64,000 nt of DNA from Hyphomicrobiales bacterium (GCA_900472625.1 UCIT01000015.1:140624-204623), one strand, 5' to 3'. Positions 46,095-54,578 are shown, counted from the first letter of the stretch. A program made the numbers and translations. Notes: generated by a model from the letters alone, not told the origin.

Positions 46095-49022
46095 TTATTC
46101 CGCTTCGGCTACACGCGCCAACGCGATCTTCAGGCTTGCCAACTGCACGGTCAACTCTTCCAGACGCTCGCGCTCGGCGGCGACGATCTCCGGATTGGCG
46201 TTTGCCACGAACTTCTCGTTCGACAGCTTGCCGTTGATCCGGCCCATTTCAGCCTCGGTCTTGGCGATCGCCTTTTCCAGGCGCGCCTTCTCTGCGCCGA
46301 GATCGATCAGGGTGCCAAGCGGCAGGCAAGCCGTTGCTTCGCCAGCGATGATCTGGGCAGCCCCCTTGGGCGCCTGCTCGGCCAGCGACACGCCATCGAC
46401 GCGGGCCAGACGCTTGATAGCGGCGTCGTGGCGCGCAACGCGCTCGCGCGTCAGGCTGTTGGCACCGACCAGCACCAGCGGTGCAACCGCCGACGGCGGA
46501 ACGTTCATCTCCGAGCGGACCGACCGGATGCCCGAGACCAGATCGATCAGCCAGTTGATCTCATCGGCGGCGGCATCGTCGGCATAGGATGGCGACGGCC
46601 ACTCGGCGTGGCACACCAGGCTATTGCGTTCGACGCCCTCACCTGCCGTATGCGCCCAGAGCTCTTCCGTCATGAACGGCATGAACGGATGCAGCAGCTT
46701 GTAGATCTCTTCGAGAACATAAGCGACGCAGGCCTGCGCTTCCTGCTTGGCGCCCTCGTCGGTGCCGCCGAAGATCGGCTTCAGCAGCTCAAGGTACCAG
46801 TCGCAGACCTGATTCCAGACGAAGCGATAGAGCACGCCCGCGGCATCGTTGAAGCGGTAGGCTTCGATCGCCTCGGTGACATCACGCTCGGTGCGGGCCA
46901 GTTCCGTCAGGATCCAGCGGTTGATCGTCAGTTCGGCGGCTTCAGGCACGAAATGCGGATCGCTGGTGACGCCGTTCATCTCGGCAAAGCGGGTGGCGTT
47001 CCACAGCTTGGTGCCGAAGTTGCGGTAGCCGGCGATGCGGGCCGGGTCGAGTTTCACATCGCGGCCCTGTGCCGCCATGATCGCCAGCGTAAAGCGCAGC
47101 GCGTCGGCACCGTATTCGTCGATCAGGTCCAGCGGGTCGATGACGTTGCCCTTGGACTTCGACATCTTCTGGCCGTTCTTGTCACGAACCAGCGCGTGAA
47201 CGTAAACCGTGTTGAACGGCTCGACCGGAACGCCGTTCTCGTCCTTCATGAAGTGAAGGCCCATCATCATCATGCGGGCGACCCAGAAAAAGATGATGTC
47301 GAAACCAGTGACCAGGACGTTGGTCGGATAATAGCGGGCCAGTTCCGGCGTCTGCTCCGGCCAGCCGAGCGTCGAGAACGGCCACAGCGCGGACGAAAAC
47401 CAGGTGTCGAGCACGTCTTCATCGCGCGTCAGGATTTCGCCAGGCTGGAAGTTCTCGAGCTTCTCCTCCACCCAGGCCTTCCAAGGGCCCTCATGGGCGA
47501 TATAGTGCTGGATGGCAGCCTGCAGGGCTTCCTCTTCGGTCTTCTCGACGAAGACCTGACCGTCGGGACCATACCAAGCCGGAATCTGGTGTCCCCACCA
47601 GAGCTGGCGAGAGATGCACCAGGGCTCGATGTTCTCCATCCACTCGTAATAGGTCTTGTCCCAGTTCTTTGGGACGAAGTTGGTGCGGCCTTCGCGAACG
47701 GACGCAATCGCCGGTTCGGCAAGCGTCTTCGCATCAGCGAACCACTGGTCGGTCAGCATCGGCTCGATGACAACGCCGGAGCGGTCGCCGAACGGCTGCA
47801 TGATCTTCTTGTTCTCGACATAGGGGATGTCGTTGCCTTCGGCATCCTTGACCGTGACGGCAAGGCCCTCGGCATTGATTGCCTCGATGATCTTTTTGCG
47901 GGCAACGAAACGATCGAGACCGCGATAGTCATCCGGTACGAGATTGATATCATCGACGTCGGACTCGCTCGGAAGCTCGCCGGATCTGGTGATCTCCAGC
48001 GCTTGGGCCGCACAGACGGCATAGGGCTCGCCGTCCTCGCGCATAGACGCCTTGGTGTCGAGCAGCCGGTAGAGCGGGATATTGTTGCGCTTGGCGACCT
48101 GATAGTCGTTGAAGTCGTGCGCGCCAGTGATCTTCACCGCGCCCGAGCCGAAATCGGGCTCTGGATACTCGTCCGTGATGATCGGGATCAGACGGCGATG
48201 CTCTTTCGGTCCGACCGGGATCTCACATAGCTTGCCGACGATCGATGCGTAACGCTCGTCCGAGGGGTGAACGGCGACAGCACCGTCACCCAGCATGGTT
48301 TCCGGGCGGGTCGTGGCGATCGCGATGTAGTCGCGCTCTTCCTGGAACGTGACGTTGCCGTCCGCATCCTTCTCGACATAGGTATAGGTCTCGCCGCCAG
48401 CCAGCGGATACTTGAAGTGCCACATATGGCCTTCGACCTCGCGGCTTTCGACTTCGAGATCGGAGATCGCCGTTTCGAAATTCGGGTCCCAGTTGACCAG
48501 ACGCTTGCCGCGGTAGATCAGGCCCTCCTTGTAAAGCGTGACGAAGACTTTCAGGACAGCCTGCGACAGGCCTTCATCCATGGTGAACCGTTCGCGCGAC
48601 CAGTCGCACGAGGCGCCAAGGCGCTTCAGCTGGTTGAAGATCAGGCCGCCGGACTCGTTTTTCCACTCCCAGACCTTGTCGATGAAAGCTTCGCGACCCA
48701 TGGCGCGGCGGCCGGGAAGCTGTTGCTCCATCAGCTTGCGCTCGACGACCATCTGCGTGGCGATGCCCGCATGGTCCATGCCCGGCTGCCACAGCACGTC
48801 CTTGCCGCGCATGCGCTCGAAGCGGACCATGATGTCCTGCAGCGTGTTGTTCAGCGCATGGCCCATGTGCAGCGAGCCCGTGACGTTCGGCGGCGGGATG
48901 ACGATGGTGAAGCTGTCGGCGCCCGGCTTGGCATTGGCGCCTGCACGGAAAGCGTCCACCTCATCCCACTTCGCGGCGATCTTGGGTTCAACGGCGGCGG
49001 AATCGTAGGTCTTTTCGAGCAT
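46095..49022 (-). CDS. valS: valine--tRNA ligase
   Basis: A 975-residue class I synthetase. The HIGH-type motif HMGH is at 52-55 within PPNVTGSLHMGHAL. The editing (CP1) insertion follows, the KMSKS signature in KMSKSKGNVIDP is near residue 618, and a C-terminal coiled coil (last 65 residues) is present. The ATG at 49022 (MLEKTYDSA) is the conserved start. popZ lies immediately upstream on the same strand but ends in its own terminator. Confidence 0.97.
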   Translation of the reverse strand: MLEKTYDSAAVEPKIAAKWDEVDAFRAGANAKPGADSFTIVIPPPNVTGSLHMGHALNNTLQDIMVRFERMRGKDVLWQPGMDHAGIATQMVVERKLMEQQLPGRRAMGREAFIDKVWEWKNESGGLIFNQLKRLGASCDWSRERFTMDEGLSQAVLKVFVTLYKEGLIYRGKRLVNWDPNFETAISDLEVESREVEGHMWHFKYPLAGGETYTYVEKDADGNVTFQEERDYIAIATTRPETMLGDGAVAVHPSDERYASIVGKLCEIPVGPKEHRRLIPIITDEYPEPDFGSGAVKITGAHDFNDYQVAKRNNIPLYRLLDTKASMREDGEPYAVCAAQALEITRSGELPSESDVDDINLVPDDYRGLDRFVARKKIIEAINAEGLAVTVKDAEGNDIPYVENKKIMQPFGDRSGVVIEPMLTDQWFADAKTLAEPAIASVREGRTNFVPKNWDKTYYEWMENIEPWCISRQLWWGHQIPAWYGPDGQVFVEKTEEEALQAAIQHYIAHEGPWKAWVEEKLENFQPGEILTRDEDVLDTWFSSALWPFSTLGWPEQTPELARYYPTNVLVTGFDIIFFWVARMMMMGLHFMKDENGVPVEPFNTVYVHALVRDKNGQKMSKSKGNVIDPLDLIDEYGADALRFTLAIMAAQGRDVKLDPARIAGYRNFGTKLWNATRFAEMNGVTSDPHFVPEAAELTINRWILTELARTERDVTEAIEAYRFNDAAGVLYRFVWNQVCDWYLELLKPIFGGTDEGAKQEAQACVAYVLEEIYKLLHPFMPFMTEELWAHTAGEGVERNSLVCHAEWPSPSYADDAAADEINWLIDLVSGIRSVRSEMNVPPSAVAPLVLVGANSLTRERVARHDAAIKRLARVDGVSLAEQAPKGAAQIIAGEATACLPLGTLIDLGAEKARLEKAIAKTEAEMGRINGKLSNEKFVANANPEIVAAERERLEELTVQLASLKIALARVAEAE

Positions 49023-49092
49023 TTGGGGACCGGATCTGGAGTTTTTATGATGCGTGGTTGTAAATAGGATGGTTGCCGGCAAGTCAATAAAA

Positions 49093-49119
49093 AAGCCGCC
49101 CCGGAGACCGGAGCGGCTT
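49093..49119 (-). terminator. terminator of popZ
   Basis: Stem AAGCCGC / GCGGCTT with an additional inner CCGG pairing; on the minus strand it is followed by six T residues. It separates popZ from valS. Confidence 0.8.
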
Positions 49120-49139
49120 GTCTGGCAAGGCAGTTCCGA

Positions 49140-50024
49140 TCAGCGGCGCGGGCCGCGGGCCACGCGTTCGATTTCCTCGCGCACAAGACGTTCGACCAGC
49201 GTCGGCAGGTTGTCGTCGAGCCAATCGCGCAGCATCGGGCGCAGCATGTCCTCGGCGATTTCATCGAGCGAGCGGCGCTCTGCGCCATCGATGGCGGCGG
49301 CCAACTCTTCGAACGAACGGGCGATCTGAAGGCCGGCATCCTGCGACAGCAGCGACTGCTGGGCGTCTTCCATCAGGCTCGGCAGCAGGCGCTCGGACAT
49401 CGGAGCGGCGACCGCAACAGGGGCTTCGACGGGCTGGGCGGTTGGCTCAGCATAGCGAACGTCTTCGACCGGTGCTGCTTCCACATGTCCGGTGGGCCCG
49501 GGTGCCGATGGTGCAGGCGCCGGGGTTTCGAAGGCGACTGGTGCCGGGTCATTGGCCACGGCGGCTGTAACGGCAGGCTGCGCCGCTCGGGCTTCATCCG
49601 CCAAGGTCTGCTGTGCCTCGACAAGGTGTGCGGGCGTCGGCTGCTGCTGACGAAATTCCTGCGGCGTTTCGCGTTGCGGCTGCGCAACATTGCGTTCGGA
49701 GGCTGCACGCACGCGAGCGGCGACATCGGCCAGCGACATGGCGCGCGCGGGCGCTTCCTGGGCCGGAGCGGAGCCGGCAGAATTGGCGGCGACGAAACGC
49801 GGATCGGTCTGCGGTGCGGGATCGGGGAACTCCACGCCGGCATAGGCCTGATCGACGGTCAGCTGAATATCGGAGCCGTTGTCGTCTTCGTCATCACCGT
49901 AAACAGGCGGCAGAGAAGCGGACAGTGCCCTGCCCGCGCCCGGCTCATTGCTTTCGATGATCTGGCGGATCGACGCCAGGATTTCTTCCATGGACGGTTC
50001 ACGCGCTACGCTTGGCTGAGCCAT
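49140..50024 (-). CDS. popZ: polar organizing protein PopZ (DUF2497)
   Basis: A 294-residue scaffold protein. The N-terminal short helix MEEILASIRQII (about residues 12-23) and C-terminal helices ending in EDMLRPMLRDWLDDNLPTLV (about 257-276) are the conserved ends of PopZ. Between them is a long acidic, Pro/Ala-rich linker. In Caulobacter and Agrobacterium PopZ condenses at cell poles and organises chromosome segregation and polar growth. I used the ATG at 50024 (MAQPSVAREPS). Position next to valS matches Rhizobiaceae; the Pcm-like gene is upstream. Confidence 0.9.
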   Translation of the reverse strand: MAQPSVAREPSMEEILASIRQIIESNEPGAGRALSASLPPVYGDDEDDNGSDIQLTVDQAYAGVEFPDPAPQTDPRFVAANSAGSAPAQEAPARAMSLADVAARVRAASERNVAQPQRETPQEFRQQQPTPAHLVEAQQTLADEARAAQPAVTAAVANDPAPVAFETPAPAPSAPGPTGHVEAAPVEDVRYAEPTAQPVEAPVAVAAPMSERLLPSLMEDAQQSLLSQDAGLQIARSFEELAAAIDGAERRSLDEIAEDMLRPMLRDWLDDNLPTLVERLVREEIERVARGPRR

Positions 50025-50196
50025 ATCTATCCCCGTTATTCCGAAACAACGACCGGATTGCGTGGTCTGGGCATCCGAATCACCCAGACTGTAGGATAGC
50101 CGATCAGGGAAAAAAATCATCGCGAATCAAATGAATGCCGCTTTGCACAACTTTCTCGAAGGTCAACATTAATCGCACGGAGCCTTCAATGAAAAA

Positions 50197-50215
50197 CGGA
50201 CGCCAGAGGCGCCCG
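50197..50215 (-). terminator. terminator of the Pcm-like gene
   Basis: An 8-bp stem with one G-T pair (50197-50204 and 50208-50215) is followed on the minus strand by five T residues, 30 bp after the stop codon. Confidence 0.7.
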
Positions 50216-50244
50216 CTTTCGAGAAATCAACAGAGAACCGAAGC

Positions 50245-50907
50245 TCAGAATACAAATTCGCGGGCCTTGGCAAAGCCCGGCAGCGGCTTCACCGACGCAT
50301 TGAAGAAGACGTTTTCGGAGACGGCGCCGCGCTCGCTGACAAAAACCTTGGCACGCGCAGAACCACCATATCCCTGCACCGTCACCAGACGACCGCCCTC
50401 GCGAAGCTGCGCGAACAATGCCGCAGGAACGTCCTCGACTGCGCCGTTGACGAAGATCAGATCATAGGGCGCACCCTTCGTGCTGCCAGCCTCGAGCGAT
50501 CCGTGGACAACCGAGACATTCGGGTATGCGCCAAGATTGGCCGTTGCCGCTGCTGCGAGAGCCTCGTCTTCCTCAAGCGCAACGACCGATCCGGCCAGCT
50601 TCGACAGGAGCGCAGAGACATAGCCGGTGCCGCAACCGACATCGAGCACCACATCGTCCTTGCCGATCGCAGCGAGCTGCAGGAGCTTGGCGAGCGGCGA
50701 CGGCTGCATGAGGAAGCGTGCCGGCTTGCTGGCCGACGCAGGACAGATCTCGACGTCGCTGTCGATGTAGGAAATCGCCTTTGACTTCTCCGGCACGAAA
50801 GCCTCGCGCGGCACGCTCAGAAACGCCGCCTGCACGGAGTGAGAGGTGACATCCGTCGTGCGGATCTGGTTGTCGACCATGTTGGCGCGTGCCGTATCGA
50901 AATTCAT
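50245..50907 (-). CDS. protein-L-isoaspartate methyltransferase-like protein
   Basis: A 220-residue SAM-dependent methyltransferase of the Pcm family. The SAM motif VLDVGCGTGYVSALL is at about residues 87-101, and the N-terminal MVDNQIRTTDV stretch is typical of the alphaproteobacterial Pcm group that sits beside tolC. It is divergent from the pcm at 27859 and lacks the IPIGHGQ-like substrate loop. Substrate is therefore uncertain; it may not repair isoaspartate. It is upstream of popZ; the tolC gene often seen between them is not here. Confidence 0.85.
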   Translation of the reverse strand: MNFDTARANMVDNQIRTTDVTSHSVQAAFLSVPREAFVPEKSKAISYIDSDVEICPASASKPARFLMQPSPLAKLLQLAAIGKDDVVLDVGCGTGYVSALLSKLAGSVVALEEDEALAAAATANLGAYPNVSVVHGSLEAGSTKGAPYDLIFVNGAVEDVPAALFAQLREGGRLVTVQGYGGSARAKVFVSERGAVSENVFFNASVKPLPGFAKAREFVF

Positions 50908-51103
50908 AGTGTCCTCTCGCCCAATGAAAGCGGTTCTCGCTCATCGTGTCTTAATCGCAGGGCAGCACGCTTTCAAGGCTTCGTACGCGGTTGCAGCAAG
51001 AATTCAGAGGAGCTGCGCTCACTCTCGCGCATTGGCGATAATCCGTGGATCAATGCTTCAGCATGTGATAATATTGCAACCGGAGGAATAGGAGGAGACT
51101 ACC

Positions 51104-51205
51104 ATGTCAGTCATAGCTGAATATTTTTCGCTGTTCGATTTCATCATCGTCGCGACGCTTATCGGCATCGCCTGCTGCGGATTGGTTGGCGGCAAACCGA
51201 GCTGA
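51104..51205 (+). CDS. 33-residue single-pass membrane protein (candidate)
   Basis: A short open frame starting MSVIAEYFSLFDFIIV and ending GLVGGKPS. It has one strongly hydrophobic helix (about residues 9-29) with a CC pair and a short C-terminal tail. Two Shine-Dalgarno-like sequences precede it, including GGAGGAG 7 nt before the ATG, which is stronger than most genes in the window. No family is recognised. A TGTGATAATATT element 30-40 bp upstream could be a -10. The translation signal and composition argue for a real small protein; function is unknown. Confidence 0.6.
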   Translation: MSVIAEYFSLFDFIIVATLIGIACCGLVGGKPS

Positions 51206-51679
51206 TTGCTCGCGCGACCGACATATCGTCGAACCGGAAAGAATAGTCGGCGCATTCAGGTTGCTGTCAGCTTTGTCGGCAATGATTTACGTTGGTTGAC
51301 AATTGCGCGGGTGGGAATTCGTTGAATAGATCGGTTCTTTTCGGTGGGCTCTTTGTATGCGGCCTGCTGACCATCGTCGTGATGATCCCGCTGGTTCATG
51401 CCGGGGCACCGGGTGTTGCAACCAATGGCGTATCACCAATGGTGTCGCTACAGCGAAGCTTCTAACCGCTTTTCGCAGCCAATCCCGTCACGCTTATTTT
51501 CCTGTATTGAACGCCCCCTGGCTTACGCAAGTGGCGGCTATTTCTTACGTGCACATGGCCTTGAAGTAAGCAGCAAAAAATGACGCCGGAAATCCGGAAG
51601 GTTTTTGAACAACCCCCTTGCGCTCGTTTTCTATTCATTCTAAATCCCCGCCAACGCTTCAAGAGCGTGATCGTTGTGA
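51206..51679. other. region between the small membrane protein and tRNA-Cys
   Basis: 474 bp on the whole without a firm gene. It contains one weak candidate small frame (51322-51465). The segment 51470-51660 just ahead of tRNA-Cys shows nothing I can assign beyond a presumed tRNA promoter. Confidence 0.5.
51322..51465 (+). CDS. 47-residue signal-peptide-like small frame (weak candidate)
   Basis: A TTG-initiated frame: MNRSVLFGGLF, a hydrophobic core to about residue 24, then VHAGAP, which resembles a signal-peptidase site, and a short polar tail. A GGGTGGGA sequence lies about 8 nt upstream. No homologue is recognised and the start codon is weak, so this may be fortuitous. Confidence 0.3.
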   Translation: MNRSVLFGGLFVCGLLTIVVMIPLVHAGAPGVATNGVSPMVSLQRSF

Positions 51680-51753
51680 GGCCTCGTGGCGGAGTGGTGA
51701 CGCAGAGGACTGCAAATCCTTGCACCCCGGTTCAATTCCGGGCGAGGCCTCCA
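51680..51753 (+). tRNA. tRNA-Cys (anticodon GCA)
   Basis: A 74-nt cloverleaf with acceptor GGCCTCG / CGAGGCC and encoded CCA. Anticodon loop CTGCAAA gives GCA, and the T-loop reads GTTCAATTC. Confidence 0.96.
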
Positions 51754-51890
51754 AACGGTTTTTAAATCTCTGCTATCTGTTGATGCGTTTTGATGCCTCA
51801 AGCAATTCACCGGCTTGAACACATTCATTCGCGCCCTCTGCTGAGCGAAATGCCGCGGGCCAAACTCTAAAACATTTCAAAAACAAGCAA

Positions 51891-51922
51891 ATCCTCCGGC
51901 CCGTTTCACCGGACAGGAGGAT
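51891..51922 (-). terminator. terminator of the BA14K gene
   Basis: Stem ATCCTCC / GGAGGAT with partial inner pairing, followed on the minus strand by TTTGCTTG, 30 bp after the BA14K stop codon. Confidence 0.6.
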
Positions 51923-51952
51923 CTTATGTTTAATTAGAACGTTAGACCGTAA

Positions 51953-52396
51953 TCAAGGTCCAACACATTGGCGACGCGGGCCATAATTCGGCTGATAGGT
52001 GTTGTCCGACGCGCGGTAGGACCGGTAGCGACTATAGCAATAATCGACGTGAGAGTTGCCGGACTGCACACGCTGCTGCGATCCAATGACGCCGCCGATG
52101 ATTGCGCCGACAGCGAGGCCACCGATGATCGCACCGGTATCGTCATGACGGCGGTAGTAACGGCGGTCATCATACCGGTACCGGTCACGATCGCTGTAAC
52201 GATAACGGTTACGGTCACCGTAACAATTCCGATAAGGCCCACAGCGATCGAGCCGACCATTGCTCGGAACGTTGGGCAATCCGGTCAAACCATCGACGGC
52301 CTTGCCGCGTGGGTAGCGAACGTCGAAGGCGCTAGCCGGAGAAATGCTTCCCACACACGTCATAAGCGCCAAGATGATGATTGCCAGTTTCTTCAT
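51953..52396 (-). CDS. BA14K-family small exported protein
   Basis: A 147-residue exported protein. A signal peptide (residues 1-23, cleavage after ASA) is followed by an Arg/Tyr/Asp-rich stretch, a glycine-zipper-like segment (GAIIGGLAVGAIIGGVIG, about residues 87-104) and the C-terminal BA14K motif with YCYSRYRSY and GPRRQC. The family was first described as an immunoreactive 14-kDa Brucella protein, and lectin-like activity has been reported; the role here is unknown. It is divergent from orfA-pit. Confidence 0.85.
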   Translation of the reverse strand: MKKLAIIILALMTCVGSISPASAFDVRYPRGKAVDGLTGLPNVPSNGRLDRCGPYRNCYGDRNRYRYSDRDRYRYDDRRYYRRHDDTGAIIGGLAVGAIIGGVIGSQQRVQSGNSHVDYCYSRYRSYRASDNTYQPNYGPRRQCVGP

Positions 52397-52524
52397 GCTA
52401 TAAACCTCACAATCTTAAGTGATTATCATTTCATCTAGTGCTGCTAAAACGCCTCGACCTGGTATTCGTTCCAATCGTTTGGTTTTTCTCATTATTTCGC
52501 AACACGAAAATATTGACGGAACGC

Positions 52525-52543
52525 TTTGGAAAGCGCTTCCAAA
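52525..52543. promoter_or_regulatory. 19-bp palindrome upstream of orfA-pit
   Basis: TTTGGAA-AGCGC-TTCCAAA is a 7-5-7 palindrome whose central GGAAAGCGCTTCC resembles LacI/GalR-class operators. It lies 80-98 bp before the orfA start, in the orfA/BA14K divergent region. The regulator is unknown. Confidence 0.4.
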
Positions 52544-52582
52544 TCTCCCGACCGACACTTTCCTTGGTTTCCGAGCTGCTTT

Positions 52583-52600
52583 ATGACAGCCGCATGACAA
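52583..52600 (-). promoter_or_regulatory. PHO box (PhoB site) of orfA-pit
   Basis: ATGACAG-CCGC-ATGACAA is an 11-bp-period direct repeat, the reverse of the CTGTCAT-N4-CTGTCAT PhoB consensus. It ends 22 bp before the orfA ATG, overlapping the expected promoter/start region, which suits repression. In Sinorhizobium meliloti the orfA-pit operon is negatively controlled by PhoB. Confidence 0.75.
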
Positions 52601-52622
52601 TAACCCTTGCTGGATGGACATT

Positions 52623-53264
52623 ATGCTGAGCTGGTTTCGGAAACTCATGCCACGCGAAGACCGGTTCTTCGATCTCTTCGCGCAGCACTCGCGCACGGTA
52701 GTCGGCGCCGCGGAGGCTCTCGACCAGTTGCTTTCCGGAAACGACACCGAAACGCACTGCGCGCGCATCGTGGCACTGGAAAACGAGGCCGATGACATCA
52801 CCCGCGACGTGCTGCTGGCCGTGCGCCGCAGCTTCATCACGCCGTTCGACCGGAGCGACATCAAGGACCTGATCCAGTCGATGGACGATGCCATCGACAT
52901 GATGCACAAGACGGTGAAGACCATCCGGCTGTTCGAGCAAAAGAGCTTCGATCCGCTGATGCAGGAGATGGGCAAGACCATCGTCGAAGCCGCCAACCTG
53001 GTAGCGGAGGCCATACCCCTTCTCGACCGTATCAACGCCAACGCTTCGCGGCTGACCGCGATTGCCGAGGCAGTGACGCGCGTCGAAGGTCGATCGGACG
53101 AACTTCATGACCAAGGCCTGAAGGACCTGTTTCGACGTCACGGCTCCTCCAATCCAATGGCCTATATCATCGGCAGCGAAATCTACGGCGAGCTTGAGAA
53201 GGTCGTCGATCGGTTCGAGGACGTTGCCAACGAGATCAGCGGTATCGTGATCGAGAACGTCTGA
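52623..53264 (+). CDS. DUF47/PhoU-like Pit accessory protein (OrfA)
   Basis: A 213-residue all-helical protein of the DUF47 (TIGR00153/PhoU-like) family, regularly encoded with PiT transporters and thought to modulate them. The motif ENEADDITRDVL (about residues 57-68) carries acidic metal-binding-type residues repeated later in the protein. I chose the ATG at 52623 (MLSWFRKLMP); an ATG three codons earlier is possible. Its stop overlaps the pit start (TGATG). Controlled by the PHO box upstream. Confidence 0.9.
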   Translation: MLSWFRKLMPREDRFFDLFAQHSRTVVGAAEALDQLLSGNDTETHCARIVALENEADDITRDVLLAVRRSFITPFDRSDIKDLIQSMDDAIDMMHKTVKTIRLFEQKSFDPLMQEMGKTIVEAANLVAEAIPLLDRINANASRLTAIAEAVTRVEGRSDELHDQGLKDLFRRHGSSNPMAYIIGSEIYGELEKVVDRFEDVANEISGIVIENV

Positions 53265-54268
53265 TGGATGCCACCCTCGCCCTCCCGCTACTGATCGGGC
53301 TGATCGCCGTCGCGCTGTTCTTCGACTTTCTGAACGGCCTCCATGACGCGGCGAACTCGATTGCGACGATCGTCTCGACACGTGTGCTGCGGCCGCAATA
53401 TGCGGTTGCCTGGGCCGCCTTCTTCAATTTCATCGCTTTCCTGTTCTTCGGCCTGCATGTGGCCGAGACGCTGGGAACGGGTATCATCGATCCTGCCATA
53501 GTTTCGCCGATGGTCATCTTTGCGGCGCTGATGGGCGCGATCATCTGGAACATCGTCACCTGGGTGTTCGGCATCCCCTCGAGCTCCTCGCACGCGCTGG
53601 TCGGTGGCCTGGTCGGCGCCGGCCTCGCCAAGGTCGGCTTCAGCTCGATCGTCTGGAGCGGACTGCTGAAGACCGCTGGGGCGATCGTGATGTCGCCGAT
53701 GATCGGCTTTCTCCTTGCGCTGTTCCTGGTGCTCTGCGTGTCGTGGATCTTCGTGCGGCAGACGCCGTTCGCGGTCGACCGCACCTTCCGCATTCTGCAG
53801 TTCGTCTCGGCTTCCCTCTATTCGCTTGGCCACGGCGGCAACGACGCACAGAAGACCATGGGTATCATCGCCATTCTTCTCTACTCACAGGGCTATCTCG
53901 GCGGCAGCTTCCATGTGCCCTTGTGGGTGGTGCTGTCCTGCCAGTCGGCGATGGCGCTTGGCACATTGTTCGGCGGCTGGCGCATCGTGCATACGATGGG
54001 CTCGAAAATCACGCGGCTCAACCCGATGCAGGGCTTTTGCGCGGAAACGGGTGGGGCGCTTACGCTGTTCGGCGCCACTTGGCTCGGCATCCCCGTCTCC
54101 ACGACACATACAATCACCGGCGCGATCATCGGCGTCGGTGCAGCGCGCCGGCTTTCTGCCGTGCGCTGGGGGCTTGCCGGCAACATCGTCATCGCATGGG
54201 TGGTAACGTTACCGGCGGCCGCGCTGATCGCTGCGACGTTCTATTGGCTCGCCGGCCTCTTTGCCTAG
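53264..54268 (+). CDS. pit: low-affinity inorganic phosphate transporter Pit
   Basis: A 334-residue PiT-family symporter with about ten transmembrane helices. The two duplicated signature motifs are visible: GLHDAANSIAT near residue 25 and GGNDAQKTMG near residue 192. It moves metal-phosphate with protons across the inner membrane when phosphate is plentiful. It overlaps orfA by one base and is probably expressed only with it. Confidence 0.96.
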   Translation: MDATLALPLLIGLIAVALFFDFLNGLHDAANSIATIVSTRVLRPQYAVAWAAFFNFIAFLFFGLHVAETLGTGIIDPAIVSPMVIFAALMGAIIWNIVTWVFGIPSSSSHALVGGLVGAGLAKVGFSSIVWSGLLKTAGAIVMSPMIGFLLALFLVLCVSWIFVRQTPFAVDRTFRILQFVSASLYSLGHGGNDAQKTMGIIAILLYSQGYLGGSFHVPLWVVLSCQSAMALGTLFGGWRIVHTMGSKITRLNPMQGFCAETGGALTLFGATWLGIPVSTTHTITGAIIGVGAARRLSAVRWGLAGNIVIAWVVTLPAAALIAATFYWLAGLFA

Positions 54269-54281
54269 ACGTCAGGCTTGA

Positions 54282-54578
54282 TCAGGAGGCGGATTTCCGC
54301 CTTCTGTGCCACCACACAGAAAAGCGTCGCCGCATGCGCCGCGCAACGTGAAGATCGTGCGACAGCACAAGCACGCCGAGCGGCACCATCCAGAAGCCGA
54401 GAATCGGCAGGAATCCCAGGAAACCGCCGAAGACAAGCAATCCACCGACCAAAAGGCGAGCGATGCGCGATTTCGGCAAGGGGATACGGGTCGGGCCCAT
54501 AACAATGTGGCCGGTCGCGTGGTCGATGCCGAAACGCTTGGCAGCCGGTTTTGCTGTGTTCTTGTCGCTCTCAGTCAT
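54282..54578 (-). CDS. small two-helix membrane protein
   Basis: A 98-residue protein. A polar N-terminus (MTESDKNTAKPAAKRFG) is followed by about 45 hydrophobic residues forming one or two helices (about 42-75, rich in Gly/Leu/Phe), then a highly basic C-terminus (RRMRRRFSVWWHRRRK). I used the ATG at 54578. It is convergent with pit with a 13-bp gap. No domain is recognised; similar transmembrane small proteins occur widely in Rhizobiales. Function is unknown. Confidence 0.7.
   Translation of the reverse strand: MTESDKNTAKPAAKRFGIDHATGHIVMGPTRIPLPKSRIARLLVGGLLVFGGFLGFLPILGFWMVPLGVLVLSHDLHVARRMRRRFSVWWHRRRKSAS

Noticed and set aside
45963-48230. 755-codon open frame on the plus strand opposite valS
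   Set aside because: Antisense to an unambiguous valS and partly through its terminator; composition is that of a reverse frame with no recognisable motif.
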